Origin: Pseudomonadota bacterium
GTDB lineage: Bacteria > Desulfobacterota > Desulfovibrionia > Desulfovibrionales > Desulfovibrionaceae
Direction of reading: 5' to 3'
Assembly (NCBI GenBank): GCA_023426275.1
Contig: JAFABC010000265.1
Location: 1-47,847, forward strand
DNA: 47,847 nt
The notes beneath the pieces are model-generated. The model saw nothing but the letters and a program-made list of their open reading frames with translations, made no database searches and was not told the DNA's origin. This document shows positions 1 through 7,387 of this stretch, piece after piece; the first letter of the stretch is position 1, and each line of letters starts with the position of its first letter. Position numbers and translations under genes: made by a program.

Positions 1-517
1 ACGTGGCGATGAGTTTTCCAGCGACGGAGTCCAGCGCGGCGCCAATGCCGGCAAAGGGCGCTTCGGCCGAGCCGTCGCCCGTGGCGTCGTTGCCGGTGGT
101 GGCGACGTACAGGGTCGTGGACGCGGCAATGAGCCCCTTGGCCGTGGCGGCCAGCCCGGCCGGCGTGACCGCCAACGAGGTGGACGCACCGGCCCGCGTC
201 TCGGCGACCGAAGCAAACAGGCCGCCCCCGTCCGCCTGCCCGGTGTGCCCGTGATTGGCCAGGGAGGCCGGGACGTCGTTACCGTGGAGCACGCCCGTCA
301 GGTTGGCGGTCAGGCCGTCCGCGTCCGGCGAAAGCGTCACCGTGGTCAGGCCAGTGCCACCGGCATAGGCGGACGCCGAAACGGTCCCGTACCGGGTCCC
401 GTCCGCGCCGCAGTAGGCGGCCACGCGCAGCCCCGGGGCAAACTCGGCCGCGCGGTCGCCGGCCAGGGCGAATTGCGTCACCGCGACGTAGACAGCCTGG
501 ATCGGATCGGTGGCCAT
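1..517 (-). CDS. Phage tail fibre protein, N-terminal part (cut by window edge)
   Basis: This open frame starts at ATG 517 (MATDPIQAVYVAVTQF...) and runs without a stop to the window edge, giving 172 visible residues. The first ~75 residues look like a fibre attachment domain. Near residues 98-102 there is an NHGHTG stretch of the kind seen in fibre and collar proteins. From about residue 138 a motif beginning LYVATTGND, followed by APFAGIGAALDSV, matches the start of right-handed parallel beta-helix (pectate-lyase-like) domains. The likely role is host-surface recognition or polysaccharide binding at the tail tip. It lies four bases downstream of the preceding gene. The C-terminal part, which would settle enzymatic activity, is not visible. 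Confidence 0.75.
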   Translation of the reverse strand, partial: MATDPIQAVYVAVTQFALAGDRAAEFAPGLRVAAYCGADGTRYGTVSASAYAGGTGLTTVTLSPDADGLTANLTGVLHGNDVPASLANHGHTGQADGGGLFASVAETRAGASTSLAVTPAGLAATAKGLIAASTTLYVATTGNDATGDGSAEAPFAGIGAALDSVAGKLIAT

Positions 518-520
518 GCG

Positions 521-1147
521 CTACACTCCGATGGTGATCGTGATGGCGGCCACGGCCGCAGGTGTCGCGGCCGCGTTGACAGCATCCTCCAGCGCTTGCC
601 TCTGCCCGATGATTGTTCCGGCGGCGACGGACCACGCGGCGGCGTTGGCGATGATGCGCTCGGACAGCGTGATAATACGTGCGGCCGTGGTATCGCCCAG
701 GCTGAGCCGGGCCGTGGCCATCTGCCGGACAAGCGGGATGGCGTCCGTCGCCCCCTCGGCCAGATCGTCGGCAAGGGCGTTGTCCGCAGCCACGAGTTGC
801 GCCTCTCGGAGTTGTTGGTCCCAGGATGAGACCTCCCAATCAGGATAGCCGGACGCCAGCGTTGCCAGGGCCGCCTGGGCGGCCGCGTTGATGGCCGCCA
901 ACCGCGTGGCCCGGGCCGCCGCCAGCTGGGTCGCCTCGTCCGCCTCGGGCGACGCCACGGCCGTGGCGTCGGGATTGGTCCATGTATCGGCGTCGGCGTT
1001 GTAGGTCGCCCCGACGACGACGCCGTCGGGAATCGCGGTGTACAGCCCGACCAGAGACGGATGCAGGCAGTCAGCCAGCACATGGCCGGCCGGCGGGGTG
1101 ATGGTCTGCACAGCCTGGTTGTCAACGATGTATGCGTAACTGCTCAT
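521..1147 (-). CDS. Tail-fibre-associated protein (fibre assembly or tail chaperone type)
   Basis: This 208-residue protein starts at ATG 1147, six bases after a strong AGGAGG-type site; a longer upstream reading to 1186 lacks such support. The N-terminus (SSYAYIVDNQAVQTITPP...) resembles small beta-rich domains found in proteins encoded beside tail fibres. The middle (residues ~75-130) is Ala-rich and probably helical, with a YPDWEVSSWDQQ segment typical of fibre-assembly/DUF4376-like proteins. It sits between two fibre-type genes, which supports a role in fibre assembly. The family assignment is tentative because no catalytic or diagnostic motif is present. Confidence 0.6.
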   Translation of the reverse strand: MSSYAYIVDNQAVQTITPPAGHVLADCLHPSLVGLYTAIPDGVVVGATYNADADTWTNPDATAVASPEADEATQLAAARATRLAAINAAAQAALATLASGYPDWEVSSWDQQLREAQLVAADNALADDLAEGATDAIPLVRQMATARLSLGDTTAARIITLSERIIANAAAWSVAAGTIIGQRQALEDAVNAAATPAAVAAITITIGV

Positions 1148-1160
1148 AAATAATATCCTC

Positions 1161-2108
1161 CTACCACTCGACGATGACGAGACCATGGCCGCCAGGGCCG
1201 GTAGACCCGGTTACTCCGCCAGACCCAACAATTACGACAAACGATTCGCCGGGCGTGACGTCGAGCTCTTTATGCGCATATCCTCCGCCGGCCCCGCCGG
1301 TTGCGCTGGCCGCTGTGGCTCCACTCCCTGCGCCGATCCCGCCGGCCCCGCCGGGGCCATTGTTCCCGCGTCCACCGCCGCCGCCGGGGCCGCCAGCCCC
1401 TCCGGCAGATCCGGATGAGTTGCCGGACGCACCACCACCGCCCTCGCTGCCAGCCCCTCCAGCATCAGTCCCCCATGCGCCGCCGCCGCCGGGGAATGCG
1501 TCAAAAACAAACCGCATCGGGAGCTCGATTGGGTTTGATGCGGCCGATGCTCCACTTACGGCCTGGACTCCCAGGATATTTTGGGCACCTCCAGTTGTTG
1601 GCGTATCGCCGGGGCCATATGGCGATCCTCCACTGTACGTCCCGCCGGGATGGGCGATGCCGCCGCCGCCGCCGACCCCGTCGCCGCCATCGCCCAATTG
1701 CGATCCGGCACCACCGCCGCCTCCCTGGGTCGATTCCCCCCCGCGCGCCAAAAAATCCCCCCCGACGCCCTGGCCACGTGTCGGGGGGGTGCCGTTGGTT
1801 TTGCCGCCACCGCCACCGGTGGCGGACACAGCAGCCCCGAACGACGACAATCCACCGTCAACACCATCGGCGGCGGTGGTGGCGCCGGCTCCACCGGCGG
1901 CCACCACCCGCACACGGATGCGCGTCACGCCGGACGGCACAGTCCAGGTGTATGTGCCTGGAGTGGCGTAGACGCGGTACAGGCCGTACCCAAACACCGG
2001 CATCTGTCCGGCGACCGGCGCACTATACAGGTACTGCGTCTGCGACATTGCGATGTCGCCAAGCGCAGCGGCTAGACGCGCCAAATCCTGACTGCTGTAT
2101 CGGCCCAT
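1161..2108 (-). CDS. Glycine-rich phage tail tip protein
   Basis: This 315-residue protein opens with a helical segment (residues 1-25). Residues ~35-75 form a beta module containing YTWTVPSGVTRIRVRVVAAGGAG, a motif common to glycine-rich tail tip proteins. Residues ~75-290 are extremely Gly/Ala/Ser-rich with many GGGG blocks, consistent with a polyglycine-type fold at a fibre tip. It ends with a short conserved-looking segment (ESFVVIVGSGGV...GHGLVIVEW). The ATG overlaps the stop of the upstream gene by one base, so the two are probably translationally coupled. The role in receptor contact is inferred from composition and position. Confidence 0.7.
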   Translation of the reverse strand: MGRYSSQDLARLAAALGDIAMSQTQYLYSAPVAGQMPVFGYGLYRVYATPGTYTWTVPSGVTRIRVRVVAAGGAGATTAADGVDGGLSSFGAAVSATGGGGGKTNGTPPTRGQGVGGDFLARGGESTQGGGGGAGSQLGDGGDGVGGGGGIAHPGGTYSGGSPYGPGDTPTTGGAQNILGVQAVSGASAASNPIELPMRFVFDAFPGGGGAWGTDAGGAGSEGGGGASGNSSGSAGGAGGPGGGGGRGNNGPGGAGGIGAGSGATAASATGGAGGGYAHKELDVTPGESFVVIVGSGGVTGSTGPGGHGLVIVEW

Positions 2109-2428
2109 TAGATCGCCTCCTCGATGCCGTGCACCCGCACATCCACGGTTTGATCTTGGTCTGCCCTGGCAATCACGCGTTCGCCGGGCCCGGCCATGAC
2201 GCCAAAACGCTCCAACACGCCGCCGCCGGCCGGCACGGGCGAGGCCTCGATGTAGTCCCCGGGAGCCGGCGCGTCCGTTGTCGAGAGGGCCACGGACACA
2301 TTTGCCTCGGCCGCCCCTTGGTTGAGCACTCCGATATTGATGGTGGCAATCACACCGTCCGGGACGGTATACACAACGGTATCCGTATCAACGGCCAGTC
2401 TGGCCGTGCCGAGTCGCCCGCTTGCCAT
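2108..2428 (-). CDS. Small phage structural protein of unknown function (tail fibre region)
   Basis: This 106-residue, beta-rich protein (MASGRLGTARLAVDTDTVVYTVPDG...) has no recognised catalytic motif. The pattern of alternating hydrophobic strands, with a central loop containing APAPGDYIEASPVPAGGG, suggests a compact beta-sandwich. It lies between the collar-fibre gene and the glycine-rich tip gene and overlaps the latter by one base. This places it in the fibre module, possibly as a fibre cap or connector. The start is supported by a GGAGG-type site directly upstream (antisense of 2429-2437). Function is unknown. Confidence 0.65.
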   Translation of the reverse strand: MASGRLGTARLAVDTDTVVYTVPDGVIATINIGVLNQGAAEANVSVALSTTDAPAPGDYIEASPVPAGGGVLERFGVMAGPGERVIARADQDQTVDVRVHGIEEAI

Positions 2429-2437
2429 AGTAGCCTC

Positions 2438-3040
2438 CTAAAATTGGCCGATGAAATAGTTGTAGGCGTTGACGCGCCGACGCGGAGTTACCCAGCCTGC
2501 GTCGTAGTCGTCGCCGGACAATTTGACGAGCTGATCGCCTGTTACGCCACCCGGCGGGAGCGCATGGATGTTGTTGACGATGGAGAGCACCCAGGACTGG
2601 GACGCCATCACCGTGGAGGTGTCGACGAGGAGCTCAACCAGCGCGGCATTGGTGATCTCGACGATCATGCGGATCACCAGCTCGACGCTGGTGCCGTCAT
2701 CGAGCTGCGGCTTGTACGTGGGCGGGTATTTACCGATGGCGATCAGGTCGCCGTCCGTGTCGTACAGGCCACACTCGAGGATCATCCAGCCGCCGATCTG
2801 GGGCGGCAGCACCATCTCGCACCGCACCCAATTGGGGTTGTCGGCGTCAATCTGCACGTTGTGCAGGTCGCCCCGGTAGACCTCGTGCCGCAGCTCCACG
2901 GCCTCGGCCGTGGGATTGTAGGCCTCGCCGTTACTGTCGCCCACCGCCATCTGCGACAGGGCCAGATGGCCACCGTCGGTGGTCAGGGCGGCCAACTTGG
3001 CCAGCCCGACGTCGGTCACGATGCAATAATAATCAGCCAT
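2438..3040 (-). CDS. Phage tail-collar fibre protein (DUF3751-like)
   Basis: This 200-residue protein begins ADYYCIVTDVGLAKLAALTTDGG and continues with VGDSNGEAYNPTAEAVELRHEVYRG. This layout is typical of the N-terminal tail-collar fibre domain (PF12571 type) that anchors side fibres to the baseplate. The first ~150 residues match that domain. The C-terminus (residues 150-200) contains a LPPGGVTGDQLVKLSGDDYDAGWV segment seen in fibre shafts. It follows the tail protein I gene, as in P2 and Mu-like phages where gpH/gp49 follows gpI/gp48. The distal fibre is presumably supplied by the downstream genes. Confidence 0.82.
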   Translation of the reverse strand: MADYYCIVTDVGLAKLAALTTDGGHLALSQMAVGDSNGEAYNPTAEAVELRHEVYRGDLHNVQIDADNPNWVRCEMVLPPQIGGWMILECGLYDTDGDLIAIGKYPPTYKPQLDDGTSVELVIRMIVEITNAALVELLVDTSTVMASQSWVLSIVNNIHALPPGGVTGDQLVKLSGDDYDAGWVTPRRRVNAYNYFIGQF

Positions 3041-3057
3041 TAGGGACCTCGTAGGCT

Positions 3058-3795
3058 TTAGGCTTGGTCAGACCAAGCAGTGTCCATGTCAGACCACGCA
3101 GAGTCCATGCCGCACCAAGCCGCCGGGCCAAGGCGCGGCGGCGGATAGACGGAGCACACCGCCCCCGACCAATAGCCGGCCCCGGCCCGGGGACCGCCCT
3201 GAGCCGTGATCTCCGTGGCAATGGGCGGCCGCACCTCCACGATGGCCCCGGACCAGGCCACGGCGGCCGTGTAGGTGGTGCCGGAGATCTCCCGGTCCAC
3301 GGTCAGGCCGCGCAACCGGGACCTGGCCGGCTTGTACTCGTTGAGCGTCCAGACGATCAGCGCCATGTCGTCGGGCAGCAAATCGAGCGTCGTCGGCGGC
3401 AGCAGGTTGCACCAAAACTCGGCCCACAGGGCCGGGTCGACCTCGCGCCAGTTGCGGATCGTGGCCCCGTCGTAGCCGTACAGGGACAGGACCTGAGGCA
3501 GGCCGAGCTGCTTACCCCCGAGGTAGTGCCAGTACCAGGCGCGCACCACGCGCTGTTTGTGCTGGGCGTCGGACTCGCTGGGATGGCGGCGCACGCCGCG
3601 CGACGCGGCATAGTTGGTCAGATAGGCGGCATCGGCCGTTTCCGGGTGCAACTGGTCGCGCAGCCAGAGGATGGCCGCGCGGGCGTCATCGAGGGAGGCG
3701 GCCCCGCCTTCGGCCAGCATGGCCAGAGCGCCGCGCTTGAGACGGATGAGCGGCCAGCGCAGGACGTCGTGGAAATAGTCCCACATCACGCCCAT
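3058..3795 (-). CDS. Baseplate/tail protein I-like (Mu gp48 position)
   Basis: This 245-residue protein (MWDYFHDVLRWPLIRLKRGALAML...) lies directly downstream of the baseplate J gene, the slot of P2 gpI and Mu gp48. The ALWLRDQLHPETADAAYLTNYAASRGV region is compatible with the tail_P2_I-like wedge proteins that connect wedge and fibre. The C-terminus carries a short near-repeat (AWCGMDSAWSDMDTAWSDQA) of unknown meaning. Its start lies three bases from the stop of the upstream gene. Assignment is by position plus a weak sequence pattern. Confidence 0.7.
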   Translation of the reverse strand: MGVMWDYFHDVLRWPLIRLKRGALAMLAEGGAASLDDARAAILWLRDQLHPETADAAYLTNYAASRGVRRHPSESDAQHKQRVVRAWYWHYLGGKQLGLPQVLSLYGYDGATIRNWREVDPALWAEFWCNLLPPTTLDLLPDDMALIVWTLNEYKPARSRLRGLTVDREISGTTYTAAVAWSGAIVEVRPPIATEITAQGGPRAGAGYWSGAVCSVYPPPRLGPAAWCGMDSAWSDMDTAWSDQA

Positions 3796-3797
3796 GG

Positions 3798-4967
3798 TCA
3801 GGCCTCCTCGGCGTAGTCGGAGGTGAGCGCCAGATTGTCGAGCACGGCCAACCCGTCGGCGGGCACGGCCATATCGGTGGCCGGAGATGACCAGACCACG
3901 GATTTGATGCCGGACACGTACATCACCGTGCCGGTGAGGCGCGATAGCGTCAGGTCCTCGCCAATCTGGAGCGGGTCAACGTGCTCGACCGTTGTCGGGT
4001 CGGTAAAGAGCGCCCGTAACCGCGCCTCGGCGGCGGCCACAATCTGGGAGGCGTCGCCGGCGTCCGGCTCCAGCACCAGCGTGGCCTGGAGCGCCACGGG
4101 AACCGGCGTCGGGCCTTTGACCAGCCAATCGTCGTTGATCGGCGCTTCGGGCGCGATCTCGGCGGCCACGGCGTCCAGGAGCGCCTGCGTCGGGATGCCC
4201 GCGGCACCCTTGACCACCACGTCCACCGTCCCCTGGCCGCGCGGATGCTGGTCGAGGATGGCCACGGCAATGACGCCGGCCACCCGTAACGCCCACGATT
4301 GGTAGGCGAACTTGGTGCAGCCGTTGGCCTCCATCCAACGCAAATAATATCGCTCCCGCAACGGGGCGTCGGTCTCGGTGTCCGCCCCCTCGCTGGTGAG
4401 CCAGTCCGAGGCGTTGGTGACGGATTCGATGCCCTGGACGACCGTGGACAGCTCGGTGATGCTCCCCACAACAACATTGGACGCCGCGCCGTATTCCTCG
4501 GCGGTCACGGGCACGGCCACGGAGGTCTGGCCGGCCGGCAAAACGGCGTCGGCGTCGGTGGTGTAGCGGTAGATCGTGCCCGTGCCGTCGGGCAGCGTCC
4601 GCACGATGCGTCCGGCCGGGATCGGGACGTTGCCGGAGGTGCCGGAGGTGCCGAACCGCGAAAAGATAACTGTGCCCGACGCTTTGGTGGCGGCCCGGCG
4701 GGTGACGCCGACCTGGGCGCTGTGCAGGTCCAGCCACGCGCCCGTAGCCGATTCCGGGAACCCTTGTTTGAGGATGGAAAACAGGAACTGATACAGCGCA
4801 TACAGGCCCCAAGCCCACAACTCAACAAGGCCGCGCAATACGCCCTTGTTGAGGTTGAGGGCACGGGGCAGCCAGCCCTTGGCGGCGTACTCGGCGTGCA
4901 CCTCGTCCAGGCGGGCATAGAGCTCCTTGCGGACCTCGGAAAGCGTCTTACTGACGGGGATTGGCAT
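3798..4967 (-). CDS. Baseplate J-like wedge protein (Mu gp47 homologue)
   Basis: This ~389-residue protein begins MPIPVSKTLSEVRKELYARLDEV, a typical baseplate_J N-terminus. It contains the family's characteristic segment with P.G..V.T......Y.T and LPAGQTSVAVPVTAEEYGAASNV (residues ~120-165), followed by PLRERYYLRW and the C-terminal DVVVKGAAG...EIAPEAPI region. The role is assembly of the baseplate wedge in a contractile tail. An alternative ATG lies four codons upstream at 4979. The start at 4967 is preferred because it matches family N-termini. The start overlaps the end of the preceding gp46-like gene by about 20 bases. Confidence 0.88.
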   Translation of the reverse strand: MPIPVSKTLSEVRKELYARLDEVHAEYAAKGWLPRALNLNKGVLRGLVELWAWGLYALYQFLFSILKQGFPESATGAWLDLHSAQVGVTRRAATKASGTVIFSRFGTSGTSGNVPIPAGRIVRTLPDGTGTIYRYTTDADAVLPAGQTSVAVPVTAEEYGAASNVVVGSITELSTVVQGIESVTNASDWLTSEGADTETDAPLRERYYLRWMEANGCTKFAYQSWALRVAGVIAVAILDQHPRGQGTVDVVVKGAAGIPTQALLDAVAAEIAPEAPINDDWLVKGPTPVPVALQATLVLEPDAGDASQIVAAAEARLRALFTDPTTVEHVDPLQIGEDLTLSRLTGTVMYVSGIKSVVWSSPATDMAVPADGLAVLDNLALTSDYAEEA

Positions 4968-5403
4968 CAGCCACCACATCCGCCACCCGCAAGGTCATGC
5001 TCTCCACGTCAATGGAAAACACCATGTTGCTGGGGTGGGTGTCGGTTATGAGCACATACGACGCGGACAACTGCGCCTGCGTCTCGTCCCATTTACGGAT
5101 AGTGCACGTGGCCGAACCGACCTTGACGGCCGGATCGTTATTGATGCGACGCGTCACTTCGGCGCACAGGGCCGCCCGGGAAAGCGGAGTGGATTCGTCC
5201 TTGACGAACATCATGATCAGGCTGCCGAACTCCACGTCGTAAAAGAGCGTGCCGAGCACGGTATAGAGGCGGATGGCGATATCCTGGTTGGCCGTGTCCG
5301 CGCCTGCGCACAACGACAGCGTGCCGTCAGCCAGCACGACCGGCTGCCAGTCGGCGTCCAGGGCGATATCCTCGCCGAAAAGGTCAGTGGCGCTTACGCT
5401 CAT
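4948..5403 (-). CDS. Baseplate wedge protein, gp46/gpW (gp25)-like
   Basis: This 151-residue protein starts MSVSATDLFGEDIALDADWQPVVLADGTLSLCAGADTANQDIAIRLYT (given here only to show the pattern; key residues are the DIAIRL segment at about 44-49). That segment and the following LGTLFYDVEFGS are diagnostic of GpW/gp25-like and Mu gp46-like baseplate proteins. It lies between the spike gene and the J-like gene, the conserved order in Mu. The ATG at 5403 is one base from the stop of the upstream gene. A longer reading to 5451 would overlap the spike gene deeply and is rejected. Confidence 0.82.
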   Translation of the reverse strand: MSVSATDLFGEDIALDADWQPVVLADGTLSLCAGADTANQDIAIRLYTVLGTLFYDVEFGSLIMMFVKDESTPLSRAALCAEVTRRINNDPAVKVGSATCTIRKWDETQAQLSASYVLITDTHPSNMVFSIDVESMTLRVADVVADANPRQ

Positions 5404-5404
5404 G

Positions 5405-6013
5405 TCATTGCGCCTTGGTGCTGGCGCGCAGTTCGACGGGACAGGCGTCATAGGTGCCGGCCACGGCGTTGTCGGTATAAGTGTGGATTTCCGGAGCCCG
5501 GAACACGAGCTTGCCCGCCTCGCCCACCTCGATCAGGATGGACTTGGCCACCTTGTCGCCGGACGCGCCCGAGGCGTCGGCCGCGAAGCAAAAATTGCCC
5601 CGCTTGTCGATCCGAAACTGGGTCTCGGCGTTGAGCTGGATGACGAACTCCTCCAACTCGGCTTCGGGGGTTTGCTGCCAGCGGATGCTCTCAATAAACG
5701 GGAAATTGGGATCGCCATCGTAATAGCCCACCACGCACGGCGTGCCGGCCGCCGGCGGGCAGACCACGCCCCGGGCCGGGCCGCCCCAAATGACGGGGAG
5801 GTCCAGCTTGGGGTACACTGGCTCGTCAGGGTCAGGGCTGCCGTCGTTGGTCATCACCTGCACGTCCGCGTAATAGGTACCATCCGATTTGTAGGCTTTG
5901 ACGATGGAGCCTTTTCGAGGCATCCGGACATACTTTCGCAAATTTGGCTGGGCGAGTTCCACCGCGCGGCGCAAAAGCTCGCGCAAATCCTGCACGCCAT
6001 CAGTATTTTGCAT
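5405..6013 (-). CDS. Baseplate assembly protein V / tail spike (Mu gp45-like)
   Basis: This 202-residue protein starts MQNTDGVQDLRELLRRAVEL. An OB-fold-like region follows (residues ~35-110: GSIVKAYKSDGTYYADVQV, KLDLPVIWGGPARGVVCPP, GTPCVVGYYDGDPN), the hallmark of gpV/gp45 spike proteins. The C-terminal half is beta-rich with repeated strand motifs (IQLNAETQFRIDKRGNFCFAA...), consistent with the triple beta-helix spike. The ATG overlaps the end of the hub gene by 14 bases. The protein would form the membrane-piercing tip under the hub. Confidence 0.85.
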   Translation of the reverse strand: MQNTDGVQDLRELLRRAVELAQPNLRKYVRMPRKGSIVKAYKSDGTYYADVQVMTNDGSPDPDEPVYPKLDLPVIWGGPARGVVCPPAAGTPCVVGYYDGDPNFPFIESIRWQQTPEAELEEFVIQLNAETQFRIDKRGNFCFAADASGASGDKVAKSILIEVGEAGKLVFRAPEIHTYTDNAVAGTYDACPVELRASTKAQ

Positions 6014-6848
6014 GCTCGACTCCGTAGGTGATCCACGTCCTGGCCGACACCTCGCGGATGTCGTGGCGCACGGCCAGGACGCGCAGTGATTTGTTGGTGC
6101 CGCGCCGGACATCCTGGAGTGCAAACGTCTGCCCGGGCCACACCGAGGGGGCCAGAAACGTCTGGACCAGCCCCTGGCCAAGGGCGTCAGTGGCCGGGGA
6201 ATGGGTGATGAGATTGCCACCGGTCGCGGCCACAAAACCCTGGCCGGACTCGTCCTCGAAATCGCCCCAATTGACCGCGCCTGAGCCGTCCACCCACAGC
6301 CGCCAGCCGGCCATGTCCTGGCCGTAGGCGCGGCGGCATGTATGTTCCACTTGTTCGACGATGTTCCAGGGCGTGACGTTGCTGGCGATGAACCGGGGCA
6401 GCACCACACCGGCAGGCGCGTCGATGCGACCCACGGTCAGCCCGGCGGCCTCGATGGCGTGCCGGACAATGCGCGCCGGGGACTCGTCGCGCCACGCCTG
6501 GGTGATGCGCGCGGTGGAGAGCTTTTTTTCGCCGCCGGCCACGCCGATCTCGATCTGGTCAATGGTGCCGGGCCGCACCCACTCGACGGTGCCGGCCCAG
6601 CTCGACGGCGTGTCGCCGCGATACCCAAAGCGCACCTCGACGGCCGCGCCGCGTGTCAGCCGCTTGGCCTCGGTACCCAGCGGGTCAGGCAGCGTCAGCC
6701 CGGCCCGGGACAACGGCGCGCCGCGCTTGGCCTCAATCCAGCAGTGCGGGCAACGTGGGTACTCCATGTCGTCCACGAAAAAGTGGAGGCGGATGCCGTC
6801 GATGGTGCGTGAGACGCGGTCGCCGCTTTGGCTGGGGATGGTAATCAT
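6000..6848 (-). CDS. Tail hub protein, gpD/gp44-like
   Basis: This 282-residue protein has the late control D/Mu gp44 pattern: an N-terminal beta domain (residues 1-110) containing GAAVEVRFGYRGDTPSSWAGTVEWV, a middle helical segment (SPARIVRHAIEAAGL...NVTPWNIVEQVEHTCRRAYGQDMAGWRLWV, residues ~120-200) and a C-terminal beta domain. The GWRLWVDGSGAVNWGDF stretch is family-like. It forms the trimeric hub joining tube and spike. Its ATG overlaps the stop of the preceding gene as ATGA. Confidence 0.82.
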   Translation of the reverse strand: MITIPSQSGDRVSRTIDGIRLHFFVDDMEYPRCPHCWIEAKRGAPLSRAGLTLPDPLGTEAKRLTRGAAVEVRFGYRGDTPSSWAGTVEWVRPGTIDQIEIGVAGGEKKLSTARITQAWRDESPARIVRHAIEAAGLTVGRIDAPAGVVLPRFIASNVTPWNIVEQVEHTCRRAYGQDMAGWRLWVDGSGAVNWGDFEDESGQGFVAATGGNLITHSPATDALGQGLVQTFLAPSVWPGQTFALQDVRRGTNKSLRVLAVRHDIREVSARTWITYGVEHAKY

Positions 6849-7387
6849 CAGCCCACGTCCACTGATATGACGTAGTTGTCGTCCTCGCCTGGGTTGATGG
6901 CCGGAGCCGTTCCGGACGCTGTCTGGGCCTGATCGGACTTGACCACGCGCTCCTCGGCCTGGACAATGGGCGGGGTATGTTCGACAAAATGGAGCGACAC
7001 GACGATGGTGTCATCCCGGTTGGTCTCGCGGGAGGCCAGCGTCTTAAAAATCACCTGCTCGATGCCCCGGGCCTGGATATGGCTGTTGAGCGGCGTCAGG
7101 ATTTTTGGCGCGGCCGAATCTCCGTAGCCCCTGAACAAGGCGTTCACCTCGGCCAGCTTCTCGTAGCAGTCGCCGTCTTCATCGCTTAACAGCTTGTAAT
7201 CAAAATCAATTTCCGCGTCCTCCCAGCCCATGGGAGTCTTTTTTTTGCCGCTGAGTTGATCCGACTCGGCCTCGTCGAACTTAACGTCGCAGGTAATGTT
7301 TGACCGCACCAGCACGCCGGGGATGGCGGTATCGCCCAACGTGAGCACGCCGTCCTCGAACGTCAAATATCCGTCGTAATCAGGCAT
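6848..7387 (-). CDS. Phage tail protein of unknown family (Mu N/gp43 position)
   Basis: This 179-residue acidic protein starts MPDYDGYLTFEDGVLTLGDTAIPGVLVRSNITCDVKFDEAES. The GKKKTPMGWEDAEIDFDYKLLSDEDGDCYEKL region looks like phage tail 'baseplate/initiator' proteins that recognise the tube end, but I cannot name the family with confidence. It is encoded between the tape measure and hub genes, the slot of Mu gp43. That position suggests a structural role at the tube-baseplate junction. Tandem ATG codons at 7387 and 7390 make the exact start ambiguous by one residue. It overlaps the tape measure stop by eight bases. Confidence 0.6.
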   Translation of the reverse strand: MPDYDGYLTFEDGVLTLGDTAIPGVLVRSNITCDVKFDEAESDQLSGKKKTPMGWEDAEIDFDYKLLSDEDGDCYEKLAEVNALFRGYGDSAAPKILTPLNSHIQARGIEQVIFKTLASRETNRDDTIVVSLHFVEHTPPIVQAEERVVKSDQAQTASGTAPAINPGEDDNYVISVDVG